A stretch of DNA of 64,000 nucleotides from Costus lasius (lineage: Eukaryota; Streptophyta; Magnoliopsida; Zingiberales; Costaceae): NCBI GenBank assembly GCA_027563935.2, contig CM050449.1:89938371-90002370 (forward strand), written 5' to 3'. The translations under genes were made by a program, and so were the position numbers. Shown here in pieces: positions 1 through 10,109 of the stretch (the stretch's first letter is position 1; every line of letters starts with the position of its first letter). The notes below the pieces were generated by a model that saw only the letters and a list, made by a program, of their open reading frames with translations, searched no databases and was not told the DNA's origin.

Positions 1-12
1 ACTGATAACAAC

Positions 13-1106
13 CCATATTATTACAGTGCTTCTCATGCTTCTGCTGCGCCAGAGGCTTGGTAAGCGGGTCAGCCAGATTGTCATATGTATGAACTTTGCA
101 GATTTTGATCTCGCGTCGATCAATGATCTCCCGGATCAAGTGAAACCGTCTCTGTATGTGCTTGGACTTCTGGTGCGACCGTGGTTCCTTTGCTTGTGCG
201 ATTGCTCCAGTGTTATCACATAAGATAACCAAAGGATCTGCACTCGAAGGAACGACACCAAGTTCTTTCACGAACTTACGAATCCACACTGCCTCCTTGG
301 ATGCTTCCGAGGCTGCAACATACTCGGCTTCTGTTGTGGAATCAGCAACAGTTGACTGTTTGAAACTCTTCCACACCACTGCTCCACCATTCAAGCTAAA
401 AACATAGCCTGATTGCGATCGGAAATCATCCTGGTCCGACTGGAACGAAGCGTCAGTATATCCTTCTATACTGAGTTCTTCCTGACCACCATATATCAAG
501 AACATATCTTTGGTCCTCCGCAGATATTTTAAAATGTTCTTGACCGCAATCCAGTGCGCCATACCTGGATTACTTTGGAACCGACTGGTCACGCTTAACC
601 CGTAAGCGACGTCTGGGCGAGTACACAACATCGCATACATAATGGACCCAATAGCCGAAGCATAAGGTGTATTGTCCATTTCATCTTTCTCAGTCTGTGT
701 TTGTGGACACTGACTCTTCGAAAGATTCAGACCATGTCTGACTGGAAGATATCCTCGTTTAGAATTCTCTAAATGAAATCTCTCCAGGATTTTATCGATG
801 TAAGTACTCTGGCACAGCCCGAGAAGCCTCTTAGATCTATCCCTGTAGATCTTCACACCTAATACATAGGCTGCTTCTCCTAGATCTTTCATCTGGAAAC
901 ATTTCCTTAACCATGCTTTAACAGCATGCAGTTCAGGAATATCATTTCCAATGATCAAGATGTCATCGACGTAGAGGATTAGGAATGTAATTACGCTCCC
1001 ACTAAACCTCTTATATACACACGGGTCATCTTCGTTCTTGATGAAACCAAACTTAGAGATTGATTCATCAAAACGAATATTCCAGCTTCTAGATGCTTGT
1101 TTTAAG
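13..1106 (-). pseudogene. A1 reverse transcriptase C-terminal part and RNase H, out of frame
   Basis: This is the continuation of the A1 polyprotein after a +1 frameshift near 1100, where a run of three A in sister copies is four A here. Translated on the minus strand it carries the copia RT motif YVDD (around 968-985) and the RNase H region, including the TDA motif with its first catalytic Asp (around 455) and a TTEAEY block (around 320-345). It aligns along its length to the A4 C-terminal half. The single indel is the only coding break seen between 1089 and this end. Confidence 0.88.
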
Positions 1107-3875
1107 TCCATAAATGGACTTCTTTAACTTGCATATTTTATGACGATCTGATGGATTAGTGAAACCCTCAGGTTGTGTCATATACACATCCTCATCCAGA
1201 TTTCCATTAAGGAAAGGTGTCTTCACATCCATCTGCCTGATCTCATAATCATAATATGCAGCTATCGCGAAAAGAATCCGAATAGACTTAAACATGGCTA
1301 CAGGTGAGAAAGTTTCATCATAATCTATCCCGTAGATTTGTTTGAAACCTTTCGCAACCAGCCTGCCTTTATAGGTAACCACGTTACCATCCATGTCAAC
1401 CTTCTTCTTGAAGATCCATTTACAGCCTATAGGGATTACTCCCGGAGGCGGATCAACCAAATCCCAGACTTGGTTATCTGACATGGAGTCCATCTCGGCT
1501 CGCATAGCTTCAAGCCATCTAGCTGACTCCGGTCCACTGACCGCATCCGCATATGTGAGGGGTTCATCATTATCAATGATGTAGACTCCGTCATAGCGCT
1601 CAGGCTGTCGACGGATCCTTCCCGATCTTCGCGGTTCCCGTGATATTTGAGCCTCAGGTTGTTCGACAACCTGTTCTACCGGCTCAGGCACATCCAACTG
1701 TGCTTGACTACTTTGTCCTTCTTCTGGAATCTCATCCAGCTTTATTTCTCTCCCACTGGCCTCTTGCAGAAGAAACTCCTTCTCAAGAAATATGGCCGTC
1801 CGAGCAACAAATACTTTGTTCTCTTTGGGATCGTAGAAATAATAACCCTTAGTTTCCTTAGGGTAACCGACAAATATACATTTCTCAGATCTGCTCTCCA
1901 GCTTCCCAGAGGCGAGCTTTTTGACATAAGCCTCGCAACCCCAGATCCTGATAAATGTCAAGCTTGGCTGTTTCCTATACCATAACTCATATGGTGTCTT
2001 AGAAACTGCCTTGGATGGCACTCGGTTTAGTACCTTTGCAGCTGTTTCCAGTGCAAAACCCCAAAAGGAATACGGTAGAGTAGCCTGACTCATCATAGAA
2101 CGAACCATATCAAGTAACGTTCTATTTCTCCTCTCGGACACACCATTCCATTGCGGTGTTCCTGGCGGAGTGAGCTGTGAGATAATCCCACACTCCTTCA
2201 AATAGTCAGTAAACGCATGACTTAGGTATTCACCACCTCGATCAGAACGAAGTGCCTTGATATTTCGGCCTAGCTGATTCTGTACTTCATTTTTGAACTC
2301 TTTGAACTTGTCAAAAGATTCACTCTTATGTCTCATCAAATAGACATATCCATACCTACTGAAATCATCAGTAAAGGTAATGAAGTAATGATAGCCACCT
2401 CTGGCATGTTTACTAAAAGGCCCACACACATCACTGTGTATAAGGTCAAGTAAACCTGAAGCCCTTTGACCTTTGTTAGGAAAAGGTGACTTCGTCATTT
2501 TACCCATTAAACAAGCTTTGCATGTATCAATCTCCTCATAGGAGAATGATCCCAGCAGTCCATGATCATGCAACCGCTTAATGCGCTTCTCGTTAATATG
2601 GCCTAAACGACTATGCCATAGCAAGGTGCTGTCATCAGCATACTTGGCTTTCTTATTATCAATGTTTTGTATAGAATATTCCATGTCCAACATGAATAAC
2701 CCATTGTTAATTGAACCAGTTGCATACACAATATTATCATAAGATAAAACACACTTTGAAATCTTGCATTCAAAGGCAAATCCTTTCCTGACAAGAGCAG
2801 GAATAGAGATAATATTCTTGGTAATACTGGGTACAAAATAACAATTGTTTAATTCTAATACAATGCCAGATGGTAAAGAAATGAAATAGTCTCCTACAGC
2901 AACAGCAGCAACCCGTGCCCCGTTTCCAACTCGTAGGTCTACCTCATGCTGTCCCACCTGCCTTCTTCTCTTGAGTTCCTGTACATTTGAACAAATGTGA
3001 ACTCCACATGCAGTGTCCAACACCCATGATATAGTAGAAGAAGATAACATGACCTCAGTCACATATATACCTGAGCCAGAAGCGATGCTTCCCCTCTTAT
3101 CTCCTTGGAGCGCTTTACAGTCCTTTTTCCAGTGACCCAGCTGGCCACAGTGGAAACACCTGTTGTCCTTCGACCGCTTCACCTTCTGTTTCAGCGCCTT
3201 ACTGTAGTTCTTGACAGGGGCCTTGCCCTTCTTCCCCTTCTTCTTGTTCCTTGAAGGAACCATTAAGACAGAGGTTGAAGGCTTTCCCTTCAGAGTTTCC
3301 TCAGTAGTCAAGAGCATATTCAACAGCTCTGCCGGAGTACAATCGATTTTGTTCATATTAAAGTTAATGATGAACGCATCGAAAGAAGGCGGAAGAGACT
3401 GTAGAATGATGTCTACAGCAAGCTCCTGGTTAATGGTATGCCCCAGTTTCTCCAGAGCCTCCTTGTGCCCAATCATCTTGAGCACGTGAGCTCCCACTGG
3501 GCTCCCTTCAGCCAGTTTGCTCTGAAAGAAAAGCTTCGTCAGATTATAGCGTTCTGTCCTCGCCTGTGCAGCATACAGCATCTTGAGGTTCGCTATGATC
3601 TCTATAGCCGACATATCCTCATGCTGACGCTGCAGCGGTGGCGTCATAGACGCTAGCATCAGGCAAGCGTCATCAATGCTATCATTGACGTGCTTTTCAT
3701 AGGCATCCCGAACCGCCCTTGCGGCGTTCGCAGCGGGTTGAGGCGGCACAGCCGTCTCGAGGACATACAGTTTCCTCTCTGCCTTAAGAACGATCTTAAG
3801 GTGTCCGAACCTGTCTGAGAAGTTTGGCCCAGCAAACTTCTCCCTTTCCAGTAGGGATCGCACATTGAAGCTCAT
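1089..3875 (-). CDS. A1 Gag-protease-integrase-RT (N-terminal part) polyprotein
   Basis: Open frame of 928 codons. Domains in order: Gag capsid-like region (about residues 1-210), zinc knuckle of CX2CX4HX4C form at about 240-253, aspartic protease with DTA active site near 287, GAG-pre-integrase zinc-binding region (about 410-465), integrase core with D (HSDVCG), D (RSDRGGEY) and E (VSERRNR), then the start of RT (KWIFKKK, YKGRLVAKGF). It stops inside RT at a +1 frameshift; the remainder lies at 13-1106. The start is the ATG of MSFNVRS, conserved in the other copies. Related to Pol polyproteins of the TNT1-94 type. Function known from the family: packaging, maturation, reverse transcription and integration of the element. 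Confidence 0.92.
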   Translation of the reverse strand: MSFNVRSLLEREKFAGPNFSDRFGHLKIVLKAERKLYVLETAVPPQPAANAARAVRDAYEKHVNDSIDDACLMLASMTPPLQRQHEDMSAIEIIANLKMLYAAQARTERYNLTKLFFQSKLAEGSPVGAHVLKMIGHKEALEKLGHTINQELAVDIILQSLPPSFDAFIINFNMNKIDCTPAELLNMLLTTEETLKGKPSTSVLMVPSRNKKKGKKGKAPVKNYSKALKQKVKRSKDNRCFHCGQLGHWKKDCKALQGDKRGSIASGSGIYVTEVMLSSSTISWVLDTACGVHICSNVQELKRRRQVGQHEVDLRVGNGARVAAVAVGDYFISLPSGIVLELNNCYFVPSITKNIISIPALVRKGFAFECKISKCVLSYDNIVYATGSINNGLFMLDMEYSIQNIDNKKAKYADDSTLLWHSRLGHINEKRIKRLHDHGLLGSFSYEEIDTCKACLMGKMTKSPFPNKGQRASGLLDLIHSDVCGPFSKHARGGYHYFITFTDDFSRYGYVYLMRHKSESFDKFKEFKNEVQNQLGRNIKALRSDRGGEYLSHAFTDYLKECGIISQLTPPGTPQWNGVSERRNRTLLDMVRSMMSQATLPYSFWGFALETAAKVLNRVPSKAVSKTPYELWYRKQPSLTFIRIWGCEAYVKKLASGKLESRSEKCIFVGYPKETKGYYFYDPKENKVFVARTAIFLEKEFLLQEASGREIKLDEIPEEGQSSQAQLDVPEPVEQVVEQPEAQISREPRRSGRIRRQPERYDGVYIIDNDEPLTYADAVSGPESARWLEAMRAEMDSMSDNQVWDLVDPPPGVIPIGCKWIFKKKVDMDGNVVTYKGRLVAKGFKQIYGIDYDETFSPVAMFKSIRILFAIAAYYDYEIRQMDVKTPFLNGNLDEDVYMTQPEGFTNPSDRHKICKLKKSIYGLKTSI

Positions 3876-5648
3876 GGTGTTCGTTGCTGCAGGTATCTAC
3901 AACAATGCAAGAACAGCAAGGTCAGTATCAATGTTAAGAATCAATCAGGACTTAAGAATGATTCCTTTTTCTCACTATTTTAGCTGACTGTAAAATCCAT
4001 AAAACAGTCCGAAAGAGTAATACTCTTTTAGTGAGATGGGATCCAGATTTCATACTTGGTCTCCGCGTCCCGCTCAGGCGAGATAAGATGCACAGAGATG
4101 ACAAGCACTAATTTCTGGTAGGCTGTCCCAGCCAATCGCCAACCCGTGCGATTCCCCTTCATCTGGGCAATCCAGCAGACTGTGCCAACTGAGTTGGTAC
4201 AACACAGTCTCTGATCCCACAGATGGCTGCCTCCATGTGCTACCATATGCGCCACATATGTAGCCTACATGGTCAAGCTGACCCGACCTACTCCCTGGAC
4301 CACCACGTGCTATGCTGAGCAACGAGAAGCGATAAATCCCTTCTCTGTAACACGCAGGTGTAATCCAGCACCATCTGAAGATAGATGGACGTGCCCACTG
4401 AGTGGGTACAACACGGCTCCAACGATAATCAGAATAGTGAGGTTTCGCGTCAGAAGGCTTACGAGCTTGATATGTTAGCGTTTGGATTTTAACGGTCTTT
4501 TATCTTCTTACTATCAGGCAAATCCTATGGCTATAGCAGAAGATAACTAAACATGCAATTCTAATTATAAGCAATAAGTAGAAAGCATGCAGATCTTATG
4601 TGGTAAAAGCCCATAGCCTAAGTAAGACCTTAAATTATCTTAAGTCTTCACTTGAGCTTCTTGGGACATTTGCATCTCATCTGGTCCAACCCAGGGCCCT
4701 AGCTCCAAGAGCACCTCAGGTGCGCCACCAGCTGAATGCCCCTCTGGGATGTGTGCCTTTGTGCTCTTGTCTAATCAAATACAATTTGATCTATCTAGAC
4801 AAGTTTTGACTCGCAGGTCAATTATACAATAGATTAATTAAAAATGTGATTCGCAGATCACAAATTAATTTACAAGTTTAATTCCAGGCACGCAGGCCCC
4901 AGCACAGCACACATTTAACATGGGCAGCCCACATAAGAATAAATAGACAAGCATCATGGCATCAATCAACATGTGATCCTAAAACAAGAAAATAAAATTT
5001 TGAAAACCCCATTGGCATCAATTTTAATTTTCTTATGTGTTCTACAACCTTACAATGGTCCATTGATAGGGATCCACTCATCCATCTGGTCAGATCCTCT
5101 GCCCTTGCATGCACCGAGTCCTAACTGACCCGAGTTGACCTAATGGTCAACCATGCATGCGCCAAGGGCTGAACAACCCTCATGAGTTCTGGCAAGCGGG
5201 TGTGACCCCGGGCCTAACTCATGTGTGTTCACTGGTTGTCTCAACCAGACCTCGCTACACGCCTAAGATGCAATCGACCTATGGCCACCTCATGCTTGCG
5301 CACAGGTGCCATCTGGTCGATCCATCTAGGCTGTCAGATGGTCTGATCAGACTATTGGATCTACCCTAGAGGTGACTTCAACCCCATCAACCCATCTAAG
5401 GGTTTATAGTAGACGCCATTAGATCTAAATGGAGCGCGCAAGATGTTACAAGTTTTAGGTAAAAACCAACTACAACATGCGCAACAACAAAGTAAGAAGC
5501 TTTCATCTACATTAGCATGCGCAACTAGATATATGGTAACAAGCGCAAACATGATGAAACTTCAAGATAGATCTATAACATGCGTTGACATACTCGGATC
5601 ACAAACAAGCAACATGAAGCAATCATATGAATCTACATGAATCCCAAC
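3876..5648 (-). other. A1 long non-coding leader between PBS and gag
   Basis: About 1.77 kb lies between the primer-binding site and the gag ATG and holds no convincing ORF. It contains three conserved hairpin modules (4390-4415, 4177-4210, 4060-4098) shared with all other copia-A copies, and the palindrome GTCTGATCAGAC near 5338. It lacks the roughly 60-bp segment with a B-box-like motif found in A3 and A4. Confidence 0.8.
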
Positions 5649-5659
5649 CTCTGATACCA
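5649..5659 (-). promoter_or_regulatory. A1 primer-binding site (initiator tRNA-Met)
   Basis: On the minus strand this reads TGGTATCAGAG, the usual plant copia site complementary to the 3' end of initiator tRNA-Met. It starts two bases after the LTR end. Confidence 0.9.
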
Positions 5660-5661
5660 AT

Positions 5662-5705
5662 TGTTAGGTCCCCTTCAAGGGGGAGCGCAAGCGGATAAAG
5701 CCCCT
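5662..5705 (-). repeat. A1 5' LTR, terminal fragment
   Basis: Begins (plus sense) TGTTAGGTCCCC next to the PBS and matches the end of the A2 LTR at 10110. It is cut after 44 bp by the N gap; sister LTRs are about 1.7 kb. Confidence 0.85.
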
Positions 5706-5805
5706 NNNNNNNNNNNNNNNNNNNNNNNNNNNNNNNNNNNNNNNNNNNNNNNNNNNNNNNNNNNNNNNNNNNNNNNNNNNNNNNNNNNNNNNNNNNNNNN
5801 NNNNN
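5706..5805. other. Assembly gap (100 N)
   Basis: Exactly 100 N, a common placeholder for a gap of unknown size. The left flank is the end of an LTR and the right flank is mid-RT of another copy. If both copies were complete, the missing DNA would be several kilobases: the rest of the A1 LTR plus the A2 RT/RNase H and 3' LTR. Confidence 0.97.
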
Positions 5806-6428
5806 GCCTTTATAGGTAACCACGTTACCATCCATGTCAATCTTCTTCTTGAAGATCCATTTACAACCTATAGGGATTACTCCCGAAGGCGGATCAACCA
5901 AATCCAGACTTGGTTATCTGACATGGAGTCCATCTCGGCTCGCATAGCATCAAGCCATCTAGCTGACTCCGGTCCACTGACCGCATCCGCATAAGTTAGG
6001 GGTTCATCATTATCAATGATGTAGACTCCGTCATAGCGCTCAGGCTGTCGACGGATCCTACCCGATCTTCGCGGTTCCCGTGATATCTGAGCCTCAGGTT
6101 GTTCAATAACCTGATCTACCGGCTCAGGCTCATCCAACTCTGCTTGACTACTTTGTCCTTCCTCTGGAATCTCATCCAGCTTTATTTCTCTCCCACTGGC
6201 CTCTTGCAGAAGAAAACTCCTTCTCAAGAAATATGGCCGTCCGAGCAACAAAAACCCTTGTTCTCTTTGGGATCGTAGAAATAATAACCCTTAGTTTCCT
6301 TAGGGTAACCGACAAAGATACATTTCTCAGATCTGCTTTCCAGTTTCCCAGAGGCGAGCTTTTTGACATAAGCCTCGCAACCCCAGATCCTGATAAATGT
6401 CAAGCTAGGCTGTTTCCCATACCATAAC
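5806..6428 (-). pseudogene. A2 integrase C-terminus and RT start, multiply frameshifted
   Basis: Translates in pieces to the same protein as A1, but four small indels break the frame within about 600 bp: an extra C near 6450, an extra base near 6252, an extra A near 6213 and a missing C near 5905. No frameshift occurs in the 1.9 kb further from the gap. Either old damage or poor consensus at a contig end; the clustering favours the second. Confidence 0.82.
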
Positions 6429-8318
6429 TCATATGGCGTCTTTGAAACTGCCCTTGGATGGCACTCGGTTTAGTACCTTTGCAGCTGTTTCCAGTGCAAA
6501 ACCCCAAAAGGAATATGGAAGAGTAGCCTGACTCATCATAGAACGAACCATATCAAGTAACGTTCTATTTCTCCTCTCGGACACACCATTCCACTGCGGT
6601 GTTCCTGGCGGAGTGAGCTGTGAGATAATCCCACACTCCTTCAGATAGTCAGTAAACGCATGACTCAGGTATTCACCACCTCGATCAGAACGAAGTGCCT
6701 TGATATTTCGGCCTAGCTGATTTTGTACTTCATTTTTGAACTCTTTGAACTTGTCAAAAGATTCACTTTTATGTCTCATTAAATAGACATACCCATACCT
6801 ACTGAAATCATCAGTAAAGGTAATGAAGTACTGATAGCCACCTCTGGCATGTTTACTAAATGGCCCACACACATCACTGTGTATAAGGTCCAGTAAACCT
6901 GAAGTCCTTTGCCCTTTGTGAAGAAAAGGAGACTTCATCATTTTACCCATCAAACAAGCTTTGCATGTATCAATCTCCTCATAGGAGAATGATCCCAGCA
7001 GTCCATGATCATGCAACCGCTTAATGCGCTTCTCGTTTATATGGCCTAAACGACTATGCCATAGCAAGGTGCTGTCATCAGCATACTTGGCTTTCTTATT
7101 ATCAATGTTTTGTATAGAATTTTCCATGTCCAACATGTATAACCCATTGTTAATTGAACCAGTCGCATACACAATATTATCAAAAGTTAAAACACACTTT
7201 GAAATCTTGCATTCAAAGGCAAATCCTTTCCTGACTAGAGCAGGAATGGAGATAATATTCTTGGTGATACTTGGTACAAAATAACAATTGTTCAATTCTA
7301 ATACAATGCCAGATGGTAAAGTAATGAAATAGTCTCCTACAGCAACAGCAGCAACCCGTGCCCCGTTTCCAACTCGTAGGTCTACCTCATGCTGTCCCAC
7401 CTGCCTTCTTCTCTTGAGTTCCTGCACATTTGAACAAATGTGAACTCCACATGCGGTGTCCAACACCCATGAAATGGTAGAAGAAGATAACATGACCTCA
7501 GTCACATATATACCTGAGCCAGAAGCGATGCTTCCCCTCTTATCTCCTTGGAGCGCTTTACAGTCCTTTTTCCAGTGACCCAGCTGGCCACAGTGGAAAC
7601 ACCTGTTGTCCTTCGACCGCTTCACCTTCTGTTTCAGGGCCTTGCTGTAATTCTTGACAGGGGTCTTGCCCTTCTTCCCCTTCTTCTTGTTCCTTGAAGG
7701 AACCATTAAGACAGAGGTTGAAGGCTTACCCTTCAGAGTTTCCTCAGTTGTCAAGAGCATATTCAGCAGCTCTGCCGGCGTACAATCGATTTTGTTCATA
7801 TTAAAATTAATGATGAACGCATCGAAAGAAGGCGGAAGAGACTGTAGAATAATGTCCACAGCAAGCTCCTGGTTGACGGTATGCCCCAGTTTCTCTAGAG
7901 CCTCCTTGTGCCCAATCATCTTGAGCACATGAGCTCCCACTGGGCTCCCCTCAGCCAGTTTGCTCTGAAAGAAGAGCTTCGTCAGATTATAGCGCTCAGT
8001 CCTCGCCTGTGCAGCATACAGCATCTTGAGGTTCGCTATAATTTCTATAGCCGACATATCCTCATGCTGACGCTGCAGCGGTGGCGTCATAGACGCTAGC
8101 ATCAGGCAAGCGACATCAATGCTATCATTGACGTGCTTTTCGTAGGCATCCCGAACCGCCCTTGCGGCGTTCGGAGCGGGCTGCGGCGGTATCGCCGTCT
8201 CGAGGACATATAGTTTCCTCTCTGCCTTAAGAACAATCTTAAGGTGTCCGAACCAGTCAGAGAAGTTCGGCCCAGCAAACTTCTCCCTTTCCAGTAGGGA
8301 TCGCACATTGAAGCTCAT
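6429..8318 (-). CDS. A2 Gag-protease-integrase core
   Basis: Open frame of 629 codons beginning MSFNVRS. Contains Gag, the CCHC zinc knuckle near residue 240, protease DTA near 287, GAG-pre-integrase and the integrase core with D, D and E (VSERRNR) all present. The frame ends just after VNRVPSK-type sequence because of a one-base insertion (CCC for CC). The leader with three hairpin modules lies directly upstream. Confidence 0.9.
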   Translation of the reverse strand: MSFNVRSLLEREKFAGPNFSDWFGHLKIVLKAERKLYVLETAIPPQPAPNAARAVRDAYEKHVNDSIDVACLMLASMTPPLQRQHEDMSAIEIIANLKMLYAAQARTERYNLTKLFFQSKLAEGSPVGAHVLKMIGHKEALEKLGHTVNQELAVDIILQSLPPSFDAFIINFNMNKIDCTPAELLNMLLTTEETLKGKPSTSVLMVPSRNKKKGKKGKTPVKNYSKALKQKVKRSKDNRCFHCGQLGHWKKDCKALQGDKRGSIASGSGIYVTEVMLSSSTISWVLDTACGVHICSNVQELKRRRQVGQHEVDLRVGNGARVAAVAVGDYFITLPSGIVLELNNCYFVPSITKNIISIPALVRKGFAFECKISKCVLTFDNIVYATGSINNGLYMLDMENSIQNIDNKKAKYADDSTLLWHSRLGHINEKRIKRLHDHGLLGSFSYEEIDTCKACLMGKMMKSPFLHKGQRTSGLLDLIHSDVCGPFSKHARGGYQYFITFTDDFSRYGYVYLMRHKSESFDKFKEFKNEVQNQLGRNIKALRSDRGGEYLSHAFTDYLKECGIISQLTPPGTPQWNGVSERRNRTLLDMVRSMMSQATLPYSFWGFALETAAKVLNRVPSKGSFKDAI

Positions 8319-10095
8319 GGTGTTCGTTGCTGCAGGAATCTACAACAGGCAAGAACAGCAAGGTCAGTATCAATGTTTCAGAATCAATCCAGGACTTAAG
8401 AAAGATTCTTTTCTCACTATTTTGTCTGACTGAAAAATCCAGTAAACAGTCCGAAAGAGTAACACTCTTTTAGTGAGATGGGATCCAGATTTCATACTTG
8501 GTCTCCGCGTCCCGCTCAAGCGAGATAAGATGCACAGAGATGACAAGCACTAATTTCTGGTAGGCTGTCCCAGCCAATCGCCCAACCCGTGCGATTCCCC
8601 TTCATCTTGGCAATCCAGCAGACTGTGCCAACTGAGTTGGTACAACACAGTCTCTGATCCCAGAGATGGCTGCCTCCATGTGCTACCATATGCGCCACAT
8701 ATGTAGTCTACATGGTCAAGCTGACCTGACCTACTCCCTGGACCACCACGTGCTATGCTGAGCAACGAGAAGGGATAAATCCCTGCTCTGTAACACGCAG
8801 GTGTAATCCAGCACCGTCTGAAGATAGATGGACGTGCCCACTGAGTGGGTTCAACACGGCTCCAACGATAGTCAGAACGGTGAGGTTTCGCGTCAGAAGG
8901 CTTACGAGCTTGATATATTAGCGTTGGATTTTAACGGTCTTTTATCTTCTTACTATCAGGCATGTCCTATGGCTATAGCAGAAGATAAACTTAAACATGC
9001 AATTCTAATTATTAGCAATAAGTAGAAAGCATGATCTTATGTGGTAAAAGCCCATGAACCCTAGTAAGACCTTAATTTTACTTTAAGTCTTCACTTGAGC
9101 TCCTTGGCCTCACATCTGGTCCAACCTAGGGCTCTAGCGCCAAGAGCACCTCAGGTGCGCCACCAGGTGAATGCTCCTCTTGGATGTGTGCCTTTGTGCT
9201 CTTGTCTAAGCAAAATACATTTTTGATCTATCTAGACAAGGTTGACTCGCAGGTCAACAATACATTATAAATTAAGTACAATGTGATTCGCAGATCACAA
9301 ATTAATTTACAATTTTAAATCCAGGCTCACAGGCCCCAGCACAGCACACAATAGGGCAACCCACATAAGAGTAAATAAACAAGCATATGGTTTCAATCAT
9401 CATGTGATCCAATCAAGAAATTAAAATTTTGAAAACCCCATAGGCATCACTTTTAATTTCCTTATGTGCCCTACAACCTTACAATGGTCCATTGATAGGG
9501 ATCCACTCATCCATCTAGATAGATCCTTTTCCCTTGCATGCACCGAGTCCTAACTGACCCGAGTTGACCTGATGGTCAACCATGCATGCGCCAAGGGCTG
9601 AACCACCCTCATGAGTTTTGGCAAGCGGGTGTGACCCCGGGCCTAACTCAAGTGTGTTCAGAAGTTGTCTCAATCAGACCTCGCTACACGCCTTGGATGC
9701 AGTCGACCTATAGCCACCTCGTGCTTGCGCACAGGTGCTATCTGGTCAACCCATGTAGGCTGTCAGATGGTCTGATCAGACTAGTTTGATCCATTCTAGA
9801 TGAAGCTTTCAACCCCATCAACCCATCTAAGGGTTTACAATAGGTACTTCTTAGATCTAGTTGGGCGCGCATGTCATTTAGGTTTTAGAAAAACAACAAC
9901 AACATGGTATAACCGCAACCAACATATATGCGCCAATCAACATAACTCTCATACATGCGCAAATATAAACATACTATTATCTAGCATACTCGCATGAAGA
10001 GATAACATATGTCAAACAAGATCAACATACATGTAGATGCGCAAACATGGATCACATAGTATATCAAGCAATCATATGATTATGCTTCAACCGGC
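8319..10095 (-). other. A2 leader
   Basis: Non-coding leader of about 1.8 kb. The three hairpin modules are present (third near 8500-8540, second near 8617-8655, first near 8832-8857), as is GTCTGATCAGAC near 9770. Like A1 it lacks the segment with the B-box-like motif. Confidence 0.78.
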
Positions 10096-10107
10096 GCTCT
10101 GATACCA
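10096..10107 (-). promoter_or_regulatory. A2 primer-binding site (initiator tRNA-Met)
   Basis: Minus strand reads TGGTATCAGAGC, complementary to the initiator tRNA-Met 3' end, two bases inside the LTR. Confidence 0.92.
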
Positions 10108-10109
10108 AT

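Larger units (their letters stand above)
1..5705 (-). mobile_element. Ty1-copia element A1 (family copia-A), partial
   Basis: Minus-strand copia element read from right to left: LTR end (5662-5705), primer-binding site, a leader of about 1.8 kb, gag-protease-integrase-RT-RNase H. The right side runs into the N gap, so most of the 5' LTR is missing. On the left, homology to the sister copy A4 stops near base 13, just before the C-terminal residues of the polyprotein, so the polypurine tract and 3' LTR are absent. Family membership rests on near-identical protein and leader sequence to A2, A3 and A4. Confidence 0.93.
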
